Assembly (NCBI GenBank): GCA_013289835.1
Contig: JABCZG010000017.1
Coordinates: 1 to 64,000 of the forward strand
Length of the DNA: 64,000 nt
Origin: Acidobacteriota bacterium
Lineage (GTDB): Bacteria; Acidobacteriota; Terriglobia; Acidiferrales; UBA7541
Reading direction: 5' to 3'
Under the pieces are notes generated by a model that saw only the letters and a program-made list of their open reading frames with translations, was not told where the DNA came from and searched no databases. This document shows positions 17,222-25,368 of the stretch, one piece after another. A program made the translations under genes and the position numbers. Within the stretch, counting starts at the first letter, position 1, and every line of letters begins with the position of its first letter.

Positions 17222-17616
17222 GCGTACAAACGGCACTGTGGACGGGGGGGCCGATCCTGGTGATCGAAGATGAACCGTCGGTGATCGCCTTTTTGCGCGC
17301 GGCACTGGAGCGAAGAGGATACGCGGTGGTGAACGCCGCTTCCGGAGCGGAAGGGCTGGAGCGGCTTTCGAAAGGGCGGTATGCGGGAGTAATATCGGAC
17401 ATTCGAATGCCCGGGGCCGTGAACGGCGCGGAAGTGCACGCGTGGATTCAGAAAAATCGCCCGGAACTGAGCTCGCGAATCATTTTGATTAGCGGAGACA
17501 CGGCGAACAGCGATACACAAATGTTTCTCGCGCAGAGCGGAACGCCGTGCATCGAAAAGCCATTTCGTGTTCAGCAACTGATTTCGACGGTGGAGAAAAC
17601 TTTCGGCAAACCATGA
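17218..17616 (+). CDS. Single-domain response regulator
   Basis: 132 residues from a GTG that overlaps the kinase stop (GTGA). A receiver domain with the acidic residues E17/D18 and phosphoacceptor D61 in VISDIRMPG; Ser in the LISGD switch; Lys in EKPF. There is no output domain. Sandwiched between kinase and NtrC-type activator with four-base overlaps on both sides, so it probably acts as a phosphate sink or relay in this system. Confidence 0.85.
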   Translation: MSVQTALWTGGPILVIEDEPSVIAFLRAALERRGYAVVNAASGAEGLERLSKGRYAGVISDIRMPGAVNGAEVHAWIQKNRPELSSRIILISGDTANSDTQMFLAQSGTPCIEKPFRVQQLISTVEKTFGKP

Positions 17617-19034
17617 GCGACGCGATGAAAACACGGCTTTTGGTGGTGGATGACGAACAGAGCATCCGCCGCTTGTGCATGACCATCGGGAGTACGCTGG
17701 GATATGCGTGCGCGGAGGCGGAGAGCGCGGAAGCCGCGCTGGCGCGGCTGGAATCGGATGCGCCGGATCTGATTCTCACGGATTTGAAACTGCCGACGAT
17801 GTCTGGCGTCGAACTGCTGAAGCAATCGAAGGCGCTTCTCCCCCACACCGAAGTGGCCATCATGACCGGCCACGGCTCGATCGAATCCGCCGTGGACGCC
17901 ATGAAGCTGGGGGCCTACGACTACATTGAGAAGCCATTTCGCGTGGAAAAAATGCGGCTGCTCCTGCAGCGCATGGCCGAAAAAGTTCACTTAGTGACCG
18001 AGAACGAATTCTTGCGCGAACGTGTGACGACGGAAGAAAACCTCGACGGGATCATCGGGACCTCGGCCAACATTCAGGACGTTTTGCGCATGATTTCGCG
18101 CTTGAAAGACACACGGACGCCCGTGCTAATCTCCGGAGAAAGCGGCACGGGAAAAGAGCTGGCGGCCCGCGCGATTCACTTCCGCGGTTCCATGGCGAAG
18201 ACGCCGTTCGTGGCGGTGGATTGCGGTTCGCTAGTTCCCACGCTGATGGAGAGCGAGCTCTTCGGCTACGAAAAGGGCGCGTTCACCGGCGCAACCAAAT
18301 CGAAAGCCGGCCTATTTCAAGCAGCCAACGGCGGAACGATCTTCCTTGATGAGATTGGCGAACTGCCTCTAGAAATGCAGGCCAAACTCTTGCGCGTGCT
18401 TCAGGAAAAGGAAGTGCGTCCGGTCGGCAGCAATGAAAAAGTGAATGTAGACGTGCGCGTGATCGCGGCGACAAACCGCGATCTGGAATCTGCGTATCGC
18501 GCTGGAACATTTCGAAAGGACCTCTACTTCCGCTTGAACGTGGTTACCGTCCACCTCCCTGCCCTGCGGGATCGCCGCTCGGACATTCCCGTGCTCGTTC
18601 ACCATTTCCTGGACCGCTATGCCAAGGGCGCCCATCTGCAGGTAACCGCGGCCGCGATGAAAAGCCTTTTGAACTACGACTGGCCCGGAAACATCCGTGA
18701 ACTGGAAAACTGCATCGCACGCGCCATCACCTTAGGTGACCGCCAGACGATAGACGTTATCGATCTGCCTCCCTCCATTCGCAGCGAACAGCCTGAATCC
18801 ACAGTCTCTTCCTCCCCACAAGACGCTGCGTCGCTCTCGACCACCGCCCTCGCGGAGATGGAGCGGATGACCATTCTGCGAGTCTTCGAGCAGACCAATG
18901 GAGACAAAGCGCTCGCCGGCAAAATGCTAGGGATCAGCCGCGCCACGCTCTATCGCAAGCTGAAGCGCTACAACATCGCCGTGAAGTCCAGCGGCGCGGG
19001 CCCTGGAAACGACCCACAGCCGGCGGCTCCCTGA
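17613..19034 (+). CDS. NtrC-family sigma54-dependent response regulator
   Basis: 473 residues. Receiver with phosphoacceptor D57; AAA+ domain with Walker A GESGTGKE (K181), the sigma54-contacting loop GAFTGA (about 221-226) and Walker B IFLDEIGEL; and a C-terminal Fis-type helix-turn-helix (KALAGKMLGISRATLYRKLKRY). It should activate RNA polymerase bound to sigma54 at -24/-12 promoters. The ATG overlaps the preceding stop. A candidate -24/-12 site lies 163 bases beyond its stop, before the chemosensory cluster. Confidence 0.94.
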   Translation: MSDAMKTRLLVVDDEQSIRRLCMTIGSTLGYACAEAESAEAALARLESDAPDLILTDLKLPTMSGVELLKQSKALLPHTEVAIMTGHGSIESAVDAMKLGAYDYIEKPFRVEKMRLLLQRMAEKVHLVTENEFLRERVTTEENLDGIIGTSANIQDVLRMISRLKDTRTPVLISGESGTGKELAARAIHFRGSMAKTPFVAVDCGSLVPTLMESELFGYEKGAFTGATKSKAGLFQAANGGTIFLDEIGELPLEMQAKLLRVLQEKEVRPVGSNEKVNVDVRVIAATNRDLESAYRAGTFRKDLYFRLNVVTVHLPALRDRRSDIPVLVHHFLDRYAKGAHLQVTAAAMKSLLNYDWPGNIRELENCIARAITLGDRQTIDVIDLPPSIRSEQPESTVSSSPQDAASLSTTALAEMERMTILRVFEQTNGDKALAGKMLGISRATLYRKLKRYNIAVKSSGAGPGNDPQPAAP

Positions 19035-19196
19035 CGGTGTCGTCGTCTCGCGCGGGCGCCTTAGGGACCTCTAGGCCGGTTGTTCGGTGAGACGGAATCG
19101 TTTCACGGTGAGACGAGTGAGCCGACCACACTCCTCGAGAAAAACCTAAGCCTCCCTTTTTCTATACTTTCCAGCAATCCTCCAATTCCCATTCTT

Positions 19197-19212
19197 TGGC
19201 GCGCGGCGTGCA
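19197..19212 (+). promoter_or_regulatory. Candidate sigma54 (-24/-12) promoter
   Basis: TGGCGCGCGGCGTGCA has GG (19198-19199) and GC (19210-19211) separated by exactly 10 bases and deviates from TGGCACG-N4-TTGCA at two positions. It lies between the sigma54 activator gene and the PilZ-like gene, so the activator may switch on the downstream chemosensory cluster. Confidence 0.45.
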
Positions 19213-19305
19213 TCTCTGTCGTCGGAAGTCTGTGTCTCCTGCGGCGTGAGGTGTATCTCGCCGTGGAAGAGTACTTGGTTCTTGGCCGACAGAGTGAGAG
19301 GCGAC

Positions 19306-19656
19306 GTGGGACGGTCCGGGAGTCTGACACTCACAACGGCGGAGCAAAACTGCGCGGAGCAACTAGCGCGTTTTTTTCCGCAGCTGAGAGCCGTTCGAAT
19401 CCCCATGCAAGTCACCTCCCTGCGCTCCGGCACCACGCGGCTGCGCGAGGCCAGCGTCGTGGAATTTGGCGGCACAGAGCACGCTATCTTCTTGTCGACC
19501 CTGCCGCTGGAGTTTGACGACCGGGTGCGGCTGGAAGCTTCGCAAAATGGCCGCCCGGCGGAGGCAACGGTTATCGCCGTTCAATATCACGAAGGACGAA
19601 AAGCAGTGGCCGTCCGATTCTCAAATTGCCCCTGCGACTGGGTGACGCAGCCGTGA
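19306..19656 (+). CDS. PilZ-like domain protein
   Basis: About 116 residues from the GTG at 19306, which follows GAGAGG; earlier in-frame GTG starts at 19294 and 19246 are possible. The middle (ASVVEFGGTEHAIFLSTLPLEFDDRVRLE and VQYHEGRKAVAVRFSN) follows the beta-barrel pattern of PilZ domains, but the RxxxR and (D/N)xSxxG residues that bind cyclic di-GMP are not seen, so binding is doubtful. Its stop overlaps the next start (GTGA). Confidence 0.5.
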   Translation: MGRSGSLTLTTAEQNCAEQLARFFPQLRAVRIPMQVTSLRSGTTRLREASVVEFGGTEHAIFLSTLPLEFDDRVRLEASQNGRPAEATVIAVQYHEGRKAVAVRFSNCPCDWVTQP

Positions 19657-21137
19657 TCAAATCGACGACAACGTTGAACATCCCCGCTCCGGCTCGGACC
19701 GACAGCCCGCGCCAGGCGCAATGGGCGGAAGCACGCTCGGTTTTCCCGATTTACCTCGCCCTCGCCAAGCAACTCGAATTCGAAATACCCTTCTCGCAGG
19801 CGAAGCGTAACCTACCCGAAAAACCGGAATTGGAAATTTTCAGTCAAGTCCAGGAGTGGCTGGATTCGATGGACCTGCGAGTCCTCGTGCACCAACTCCG
19901 GCACTTGCTGCAAATGACCACGCTGAACGCCAGCGAAACCGGTCTCCGCGCGCTGATCAGCCGTCACTTGCGAAAGCCAAAGAAAAGCAACGTCGACCGC
20001 GACAAGATCGATTTTCTACTGGTCCAGTATTTTGCTCTCTGCGCCCCGGCAAAGATTTATCACAAGCAAATTGAACCTGCGGATGTTGCTCAGGTCATGC
20101 AACCGGTCCTTGGCGACGTAGATCCAAGCCCGCTCGCGTGGTGCGCGCCGCTCGAACAAATGATCGAATCCTTGCGCGCATTCCGCAGCCTCCGCGAAAT
20201 TCTGAAAACGAACTTCATCGAACAGGGCCGTAAGGTGAAGGAAACGGCCGGCGGCATGTTTTACGATCCGGCGGCTTTGGTTGCCTTTATTCGTTTCAAT
20301 TTCCTGCTACGCCGCACGCTGATCGAATTGATGCACGCCGACCTCATCACCGTTCGCGCCGGCCTGACCCAACTGGAATCGTCTGGCGTTCGCATCATCG
20401 ATTGCCATCACTTCGGACTGTCCGCGACCGAATCCGTCAGCAAGATTCGCGCGGCCGCTGATGAATGGAAGCAGCCCTTCCAAAAGGAATACACCGAGCG
20501 ATCGGTAAGCCAGGCCTTCGAAAAGCTGCTGGGACTGCGGACAGACGTAGAGCAAGCGCTCGAAAAGGCATTCGGAAAACAAGCCGATAACGCTTCCGCC
20601 GGTGCGCCTCCTGCTCCGTCACGGCCAGCGCCTCCGGCAAAGAAAACGGAACCTGAGGCCGCGGCAACGAGCGCCAAAGGAAAATCCAGCGCCAAGCCCG
20701 CTTTGCCAGCCGACTCGAAAGCTGATCCTCTCGTCGTCCTCGACTTTGAAACCTGCATGGAACAGATTTGGGAGCAATTGATTGCCACGCCGCCATCGCG
20801 CGGACGTTCGATGACCACGGTTAAGATCGGCGGCGCTCGAATCTTGTTGTCCTCCTGGGAAGTGACGGCATTCGTGAGCGAAGACGGTCCATCCGCAGAG
20901 GATTTGCGGCGCGCGGTTGTCGCGCGCGTGCTGGTCACTGCTGCCGTGGAATCCGCCAAGGAAACGGGGAACGCGACATCGCTCGACAAGGCCATGAACG
21001 TGGCGCGCGTGGAAGTTACACGCTTGCAAGAACGGGTAGACGTTGCCAAGCAAGCGAAGGATACGGAAGCCGCCGTAAACCTTGGCATCAGCACGAAGCG
21101 TCTTCTCTCGGCGCTCGACGAAGCGGAGAAACTGTAG
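19653..21137 (+). CDS. Unknown large helical protein of chemosensory cluster
   Basis: 494 residues from a GTG coupled to the preceding gene. No family recognised. The first 300 residues are strongly helical and soluble (FPIYLALAKQLEFEIP, LRVLVHQLRHLLQM, LIELMHADLITVRAGLTQLE). A Pro/Ala/Lys-rich linker spans about 310-350. A C-terminal domain (about 355-494) has SSWEVTAFVSEDGPSAED and a terminal coiled coil. There are no membrane segments or signal peptide. Position at the head of the cluster, translationally coupled to a PilZ-like gene, suggests a structural or signalling partner. Confidence 0.7.
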   Translation: MIKSTTTLNIPAPARTDSPRQAQWAEARSVFPIYLALAKQLEFEIPFSQAKRNLPEKPELEIFSQVQEWLDSMDLRVLVHQLRHLLQMTTLNASETGLRALISRHLRKPKKSNVDRDKIDFLLVQYFALCAPAKIYHKQIEPADVAQVMQPVLGDVDPSPLAWCAPLEQMIESLRAFRSLREILKTNFIEQGRKVKETAGGMFYDPAALVAFIRFNFLLRRTLIELMHADLITVRAGLTQLESSGVRIIDCHHFGLSATESVSKIRAAADEWKQPFQKEYTERSVSQAFEKLLGLRTDVEQALEKAFGKQADNASAGAPPAPSRPAPPAKKTEPEAAATSAKGKSSAKPALPADSKADPLVVLDFETCMEQIWEQLIATPPSRGRSMTTVKIGGARILLSSWEVTAFVSEDGPSAEDLRRAVVARVLVTAAVESAKETGNATSLDKAMNVARVEVTRLQERVDVAKQAKDTEAAVNLGISTKRLLSALDEAEKL

Positions 21138-21197
21138 CGGGCAGTACATGGATCCGCTGGCCGCGGATCGATCAAGATTTCACGGAGCGAGTTTTCT

Positions 21198-21881
21198 TTG
21201 CGACACGCAAACGTACTGATTCTTACCGACGACACGGAATTTGCCCGGCTGCTGACGGCGTGCTGGCAAACGGAACGCCAGGCTCCCGGCATCACCGTGC
21301 TTAGCAGTGAACTTTGGCGTGCGCAAGACGCTCCGCGTCATGATCTCGTCGTCGTGGGCCCGGTCGGAGAAGGAAAACTGCCTAGCGTGCTGCGCTCTCT
21401 TGACCCGGGCACAGCAGTCATTCTGTGCGCGCCCGCAGATTCAAGAGAGTTCGGTCAACTCCGAGCCAAATATCCACGACTGGTCCACATTCCGTTGCGC
21501 GAAGATTGGGCGCAGACTCTCCTCCTCGTCGCAGGGGAATCCCTTCGCCGCGCAGAGGCCACACGAATCGCGCGTGAGGCAGAACGCAACGCCGCCAAGA
21601 ACGAGAATTACGCCACTCTAGGCCGCTACATGCTGGACATGAAACACAGCGTGAATAACGCCCTGACTTCCATGCTCGGCAACGCCGAGTTACTGCTCCT
21701 CGAGCCCGGACAGCTCTCTTCGCAGTCACTGGCCCAGATCAAGACCATCCACAGCATGGCCCTGCGCATCAACGAAATCATGCAGCGTTTCTCATCGCTG
21801 GCAGCGGAGATGAAGGAAGCTGAGAATGCATCTCAAGCTGAGACGATAGAGACACCAGCTTCGACTTTTCCGCGTCGCTAG
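21198..21881 (+). CDS. Pseudo-receiver plus DHp protein without kinase domain
   Basis: 227 residues, TTG start with GGAG upstream. The N-terminal half resembles a receiver (NVLILTDDTEFARLLTACW) but the phosphoacceptor strand reads DLVVVGPVG with no Asp. Residues about 125-205 look like a histidine-kinase dimerisation domain: YATLGRYMLDMKHSVNNALTSMLGNAELLL, that is, first YATLGRYMLDMK then an H-box-like HSVNNALTSMLGNAELLL with a His. No ATP-binding domain follows; the protein ends in a short tail. It may be a phosphotransfer or dimer-decoy component. Confidence 0.6.
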   Translation: MRHANVLILTDDTEFARLLTACWQTERQAPGITVLSSELWRAQDAPRHDLVVVGPVGEGKLPSVLRSLDPGTAVILCAPADSREFGQLRAKYPRLVHIPLREDWAQTLLLVAGESLRRAEATRIAREAERNAAKNENYATLGRYMLDMKHSVNNALTSMLGNAELLLLEPGQLSSQSLAQIKTIHSMALRINEIMQRFSSLAAEMKEAENASQAETIETPASTFPRR

Positions 21882-22014
21882 GCGGCTCGGTTCTCACTGC
21901 AACCTACTCATTCTGCAACACTTAAACTAAATAGCAACAAACAGACGAAGAACTCAAAAGCTGGCTGCTGACGTGCATCTCTGCTCTGCGGATAAGTATG
22001 GGGAGCGTACGGCT

Positions 22015-22377
22015 GTGCACAAGAAAGTCCTGATCATTGACGACTCACCGGCGCAGGTCAAGCTCATCCAAGGCCTGCTGGAGAAGGAAGGCTACTGGCC
22101 TGTGGGGTTGAACGACCCGAAGCGGGTCGAAGAGATGATCACCAGCGAGCGCCCCAGCGTCATTCTGCTCGATGTGGTAATGCCGGACCGTAACGGTTAT
22201 CAGATTTGCCGGGATCTCAAGGGCAGCTCGGAGTTCAACAACATTCCCGTGATCATGGTGACGTCGAAGGATTCGGCGAGCGACAAATTTTGGGGTGAGC
22301 AACAGGGTGCGGACGGTTACGTTACCAAGCCTTTCACGCGAGAAGAGCTTCTTCGCGCAGTGAGGCGATTCGCCTGA
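22015..22377 (+). CDS. PilG/PilH-like single-domain response regulator
   Basis: 120 residues. The GTG at 22015 has GGGGAG nine bases upstream; an in-frame GTG at 21973 has none. Receiver with D9/D10, phosphoacceptor D53 in VILLDVVMPD, Thr/Ser in VTSKD and KPF. DKFWGEQQGADGYVTKPF is typical of PilG/PilH and Frz-type regulators used by type IV pilus chemosensory systems. Probably phosphorylated by the hybrid CheA at 25365. Confidence 0.85.
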   Translation: MHKKVLIIDDSPAQVKLIQGLLEKEGYWPVGLNDPKRVEEMITSERPSVILLDVVMPDRNGYQICRDLKGSSEFNNIPVIMVTSKDSASDKFWGEQQGADGYVTKPFTREELLRAVRRFA

Positions 22378-22402
22378 TGGTTTCTAAAGGTACGAACGGA
22401 CT

Positions 22403-22930
22403 ATGAGCGAAGATTTTCATCTGGTTCCACTTCCCGCAGACGCCGACACGGCGGATCTGCTCGAAGCTCTTGGACCCATGGAAGAGCGGCCGCCGGAATC
22501 ACAGTACTGCGTGTTCCGCAGCGGACGTGAGCGCTTTTGCTTGCCGGTCTTGGACGTCGAGGAAGTGGTGGACTGGCCGCTCTTGACGAAGCTGCCGCTT
22601 GGCCCGGCGTATCTTGTGGGAATTTTCAATTTGCGAGGAGCGATTGTGCCGCTGATTGACATTGCCATCACGGAAGGCCGGCGCCCGGGATTGCTGCCGA
22701 AGTACGTCGTAGTGGCGTCCCTGCACAGCGAGACGCATCACGATGACATCCGCATCGGCATTGCCGCCGACGAAGTCATCGGGACGTATTCGGTCAACAC
22801 CGAGGATTTGCTCGAGCAAGCACCAGAAAACGTGCCGCATTGCATCGGAATGCTGCGCCATGACGATCGCCTGGCGCTGGTAATCGACTTGCGCCGGATG
22901 CTTGAGGTTTTTCCGGGGCCCAGCATTTGA
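22403..22930 (+). CDS. CheW-like coupling protein (PilI-like)
   Basis: 175 residues. CheW domain with [38 protein letters not shown] and [12 protein letters not shown]. An acidic N-terminal extension of about 30 residues precedes it. It sits directly before the receptor gene and most likely links that receptor to the hybrid CheA. The ribosome site is weak. Confidence 0.85.
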   Translation: MSEDFHLVPLPADADTADLLEALGPMEERPPESQYCVFRSGRERFCLPVLDVEEVVDWPLLTKLPLGPAYLVGIFNLRGAIVPLIDIAITEGRRPGLLPKYVVVASLHSETHHDDIRIGIAADEVIGTYSVNTEDLLEQAPENVPHCIGMLRHDDRLALVIDLRRMLEVFPGPSI

Positions 22931-22991
22931 GTTTTGTGGAGACGACGCCGCTCGGCGGCGCGGGCTCCGCGGAAGAGATTTGGAGGGTGGT

Positions 22992-24422
22992 ATGAAATCG
23001 CGACTGAGTTCCACAATCTGGACGCTGGTCCTGCTGAACGGAGTGGTCGGCTTCGTCGTTCTCGGACTGGCCTTCAGCGCCGGCAAGAAGGCCGGAGAAG
23101 CGTCTCTATTCGACTTTGCCTCGCCCGCCGGTGGCACGGTGATTTTCGCCATTGTGCTGGCCTTGGCGACCGCGCTGATTCTGGCGTGGAGGTTCGGGGC
23201 GCTCCTCGGTCCGGTGCAGGCGCTGGCGGAATTCTCGGAACGCCTGGCCGCTGGCGATCCTCGCGCGCGCGCGGAAGTCACCACGAACGATGAGTTGGGC
23301 TACATTGCTGACAACTTGAACCGTGCAGTGGCCAAGGTTTCCAAGGCGACGAGCAATCAGGACGCCAACGACGCGTTGCAGCGCAGCATCACCGAACTCC
23401 TGAGCGTCATCAACCAGGTCGCGCGCGGCGATTTGTCGCAGCGCGGCAAGGTGACCAACGACGCGCTTGGCAACGTCACCGATTCCATCAACTACATGCT
23501 CGACAACTTCACCAAGGTTCTCGAGCGCGTTCGCAAGGCTGCCATGGAAGTCACGGCATGCTCGAACAACATTCTCGTAGCCGCCGACGAAATGCAGGCT
23601 GGCGCGACCCAACAGGACCAGGAAATCACGAACACGTCGAGCGCCGTCGAAGAACTGACGGTCTCCATGAAACAGGTTTCGAACAACGCCGAAGCCAGCG
23701 CGGAGGCCGCACGTCGCGCGCTCGACGCCGCGGAGCAGGGCAACCGCGCCGTTCGCGACACCCTGGAAGGCATGCAACGCATCCGCGCGTCCGTGCAAGC
23801 CACCGCCAAGAAAATCAAATCGCTCGGCGACCGCTCGCTGGAAATTTCGGAAATCATCAATGTGATTAACGACATCACGGAACAGACCAACTTGCTGGCA
23901 CTGAACGCCGCCATCGAAGCGGCGCGCGCCGGTGAAGCGGGCCGCGGGTTCGCGGTCGTCGCCGACGAAGTCCGCAAACTCGCGGAACACAGCCGCAGTG
24001 CCACGAAAGACATCGCAGCCCTCATTAAGGCCATTCAGGCGGAGACGAACGAAGCCGTGGTGGTCATGGAAGAAGGCACTAAGGAAGTGGAAAGCGGCGC
24101 GACGCTGGCCGATCAGGCGGGTCGTGCGCTGGATGCCATTTCCAACGTTGTGCGGCAGTCGGCCGAACTCGTCCAGGAAATTTCGCTGGCTTCGAAACAG
24201 CAGGTGCGCGGAACGGAAGGCGTTGCGCACGCCATGCAAATCATTTCCAGCATCACACGGCAGACGTCGCAAGGCACACGTGGAACCGTCGCAACGGTCA
24301 GCCAGCTGGTGAAGCTGTCGGATCAGTTGAACGAAGCGCTGGCGCAATTCCGCGCGGCGACCAAGGCAGCAGCCACGCGTGAAGAATCGGAGCGGCCCGT
24401 CCCGGCAGGCGTTTCGCGATAA
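22992..24422 (+). CDS. Methyl-accepting protein lacking a sensor domain
   Basis: 476 residues, ATG after GGAGGGTGG. Two membrane segments (about 9-30 and 43-64) are separated by only a dozen residues, so there is essentially no extracytoplasmic domain. A HAMP-like region with two further HAMP-like repeats ([20 protein letters not shown]) precedes the signalling hairpin ([18 protein letters not shown]). This layout recalls FrzCD/PilJ-type receptors that sense internal or membrane cues. No C-terminal pentapeptide. Confidence 0.9.
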   Translation: MKSRLSSTIWTLVLLNGVVGFVVLGLAFSAGKKAGEASLFDFASPAGGTVIFAIVLALATALILAWRFGALLGPVQALAEFSERLAAGDPRARAEVTTNDELGYIADNLNRAVAKVSKATSNQDANDALQRSITELLSVINQVARGDLSQRGKVTNDALGNVTDSINYMLDNFTKVLERVRKAAMEVTACSNNILVAADEMQAGATQQDQEITNTSSAVEELTVSMKQVSNNAEASAEAARRALDAAEQGNRAVRDTLEGMQRIRASVQATAKKIKSLGDRSLEISEIINVINDITEQTNLLALNAAIEAARAGEAGRGFAVVADEVRKLAEHSRSATKDIAALIKAIQAETNEAVVVMEEGTKEVESGATLADQAGRALDAISNVVRQSAELVQEISLASKQQVRGTEGVAHAMQIISSITRQTSQGTRGTVATVSQLVKLSDQLNEALAQFRAATKAAATREESERPVPAGVSR

Positions 24423-24483
24423 GCAGCAGCTCTTTTTTCCGGCATAAGGCCGCAGGTAAAGAGAGCAGAGTTACGGGAAAACG

Positions 24484-25368
24484 ATGACCGAACGCCAGGG
24501 ACATGTGCAGGGCTTGAGCGAACACGAATTGAGCGAGATTCGCATGTTGATCGAAGAGCGCACTGGAATTTGCTTCGATGAATCGCGCGAGCGCTTCTTC
24601 TCCACTCGTGTGCTCGAACACCTGCGCACAAAGGAAATGGAGCGCGGCACCGATCTGCTGCGCGCTATTCGCAAGTCCAACGTCGAATACGAGGCTTTGC
24701 TCGAACGATTACTGACGCAGGAGACTAGTTTTTTCCGGTATCCCGGGGTTTACGAAGCGTTCGAAAAGCGCGTGCTGCCGGAATTGCATGTGAAGAAATT
24801 CTGGAAGAATCCACGCACCCTGCGCATTTGGAGCGCCGGGTGTTCCACCGGTGAGGAACCTTATTCAGTAGCGATTACCATTGCCGATTCCCTCTCCTTT
24901 GCGGAATCCTGGAATGTGGAAATTCTGGCAACGGATGTGGGGCGGCACGCCCTGAAGCATGCTGAGCGTGGGATTTATACGGGACGGAGCATCGCCAGCG
25001 TCAACGAAAAGCAGCTGGCCAACCACTTCACACCTTCCGGCAGAGGATTTCAGGTGAAACCACGTTTGCGAAAGATGGTCTCCTTCGCTCAAATGAATCT
25101 GGCTTCAGCAGTGTATGTTGGCCGCATGGACATGATTTTCTGCATGAATGTGCTTATTTATTTTTCGGAAGAACGCCGGCGGGCGCTCGTTCAGCGCTTC
25201 TACGACACGCTGGAGCCCGGCGGCTACTTGTTCCTTGGACATTCGGAATCCATTTCGAAGATGCCGGTGAAGTTTCAAGCCATCGTCCTGAATGACTGCA
25301 TCCTCTATCGCAAGCCGACAGCGGAGGAATTGCAAAAGCCCGAGTTGGTGACGGAGGGCCGCGCGTGA
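24484..25368 (+). CDS. CheR-type methyltransferase, second system
   Basis: 294 residues. QETSFFRYP, SAM-binding SAGCSTGEEPYS, ATDVGRHAL, FCMNVLIYFS and GGYLFLGHSES define CheR. It presumably methylates the receptor encoded just upstream. The stop overlaps the next start by four bases (GTGA). About 30-35 percent of positions match the first CheR by eye, so this is a paralogue from a distinct class. Confidence 0.94.
   Translation: MTERQGHVQGLSEHELSEIRMLIEERTGICFDESRERFFSTRVLEHLRTKEMERGTDLLRAIRKSNVEYEALLERLLTQETSFFRYPGVYEAFEKRVLPELHVKKFWKNPRTLRIWSAGCSTGEEPYSVAITIADSLSFAESWNVEILATDVGRHALKHAERGIYTGRSIASVNEKQLANHFTPSGRGFQVKPRLRKMVSFAQMNLASAVYVGRMDMIFCMNVLIYFSEERRRALVQRFYDTLEPGGYLFLGHSESISKMPVKFQAIVLNDCILYRKPTAEELQKPELVTEGRA

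Noticed and set aside
15515..17305. Minus-strand 596-codon frame opposite the sensor kinase
   Set aside because: Antisense to the kinase; no domain or ribosome site; Arg/His/Gln-rich translation.
19381..19420. tRNA-like GTTCGAATCCCC
   Set aside because: It lies inside the PilZ-like reading frame, with no acceptor, D or anticodon stems around it.
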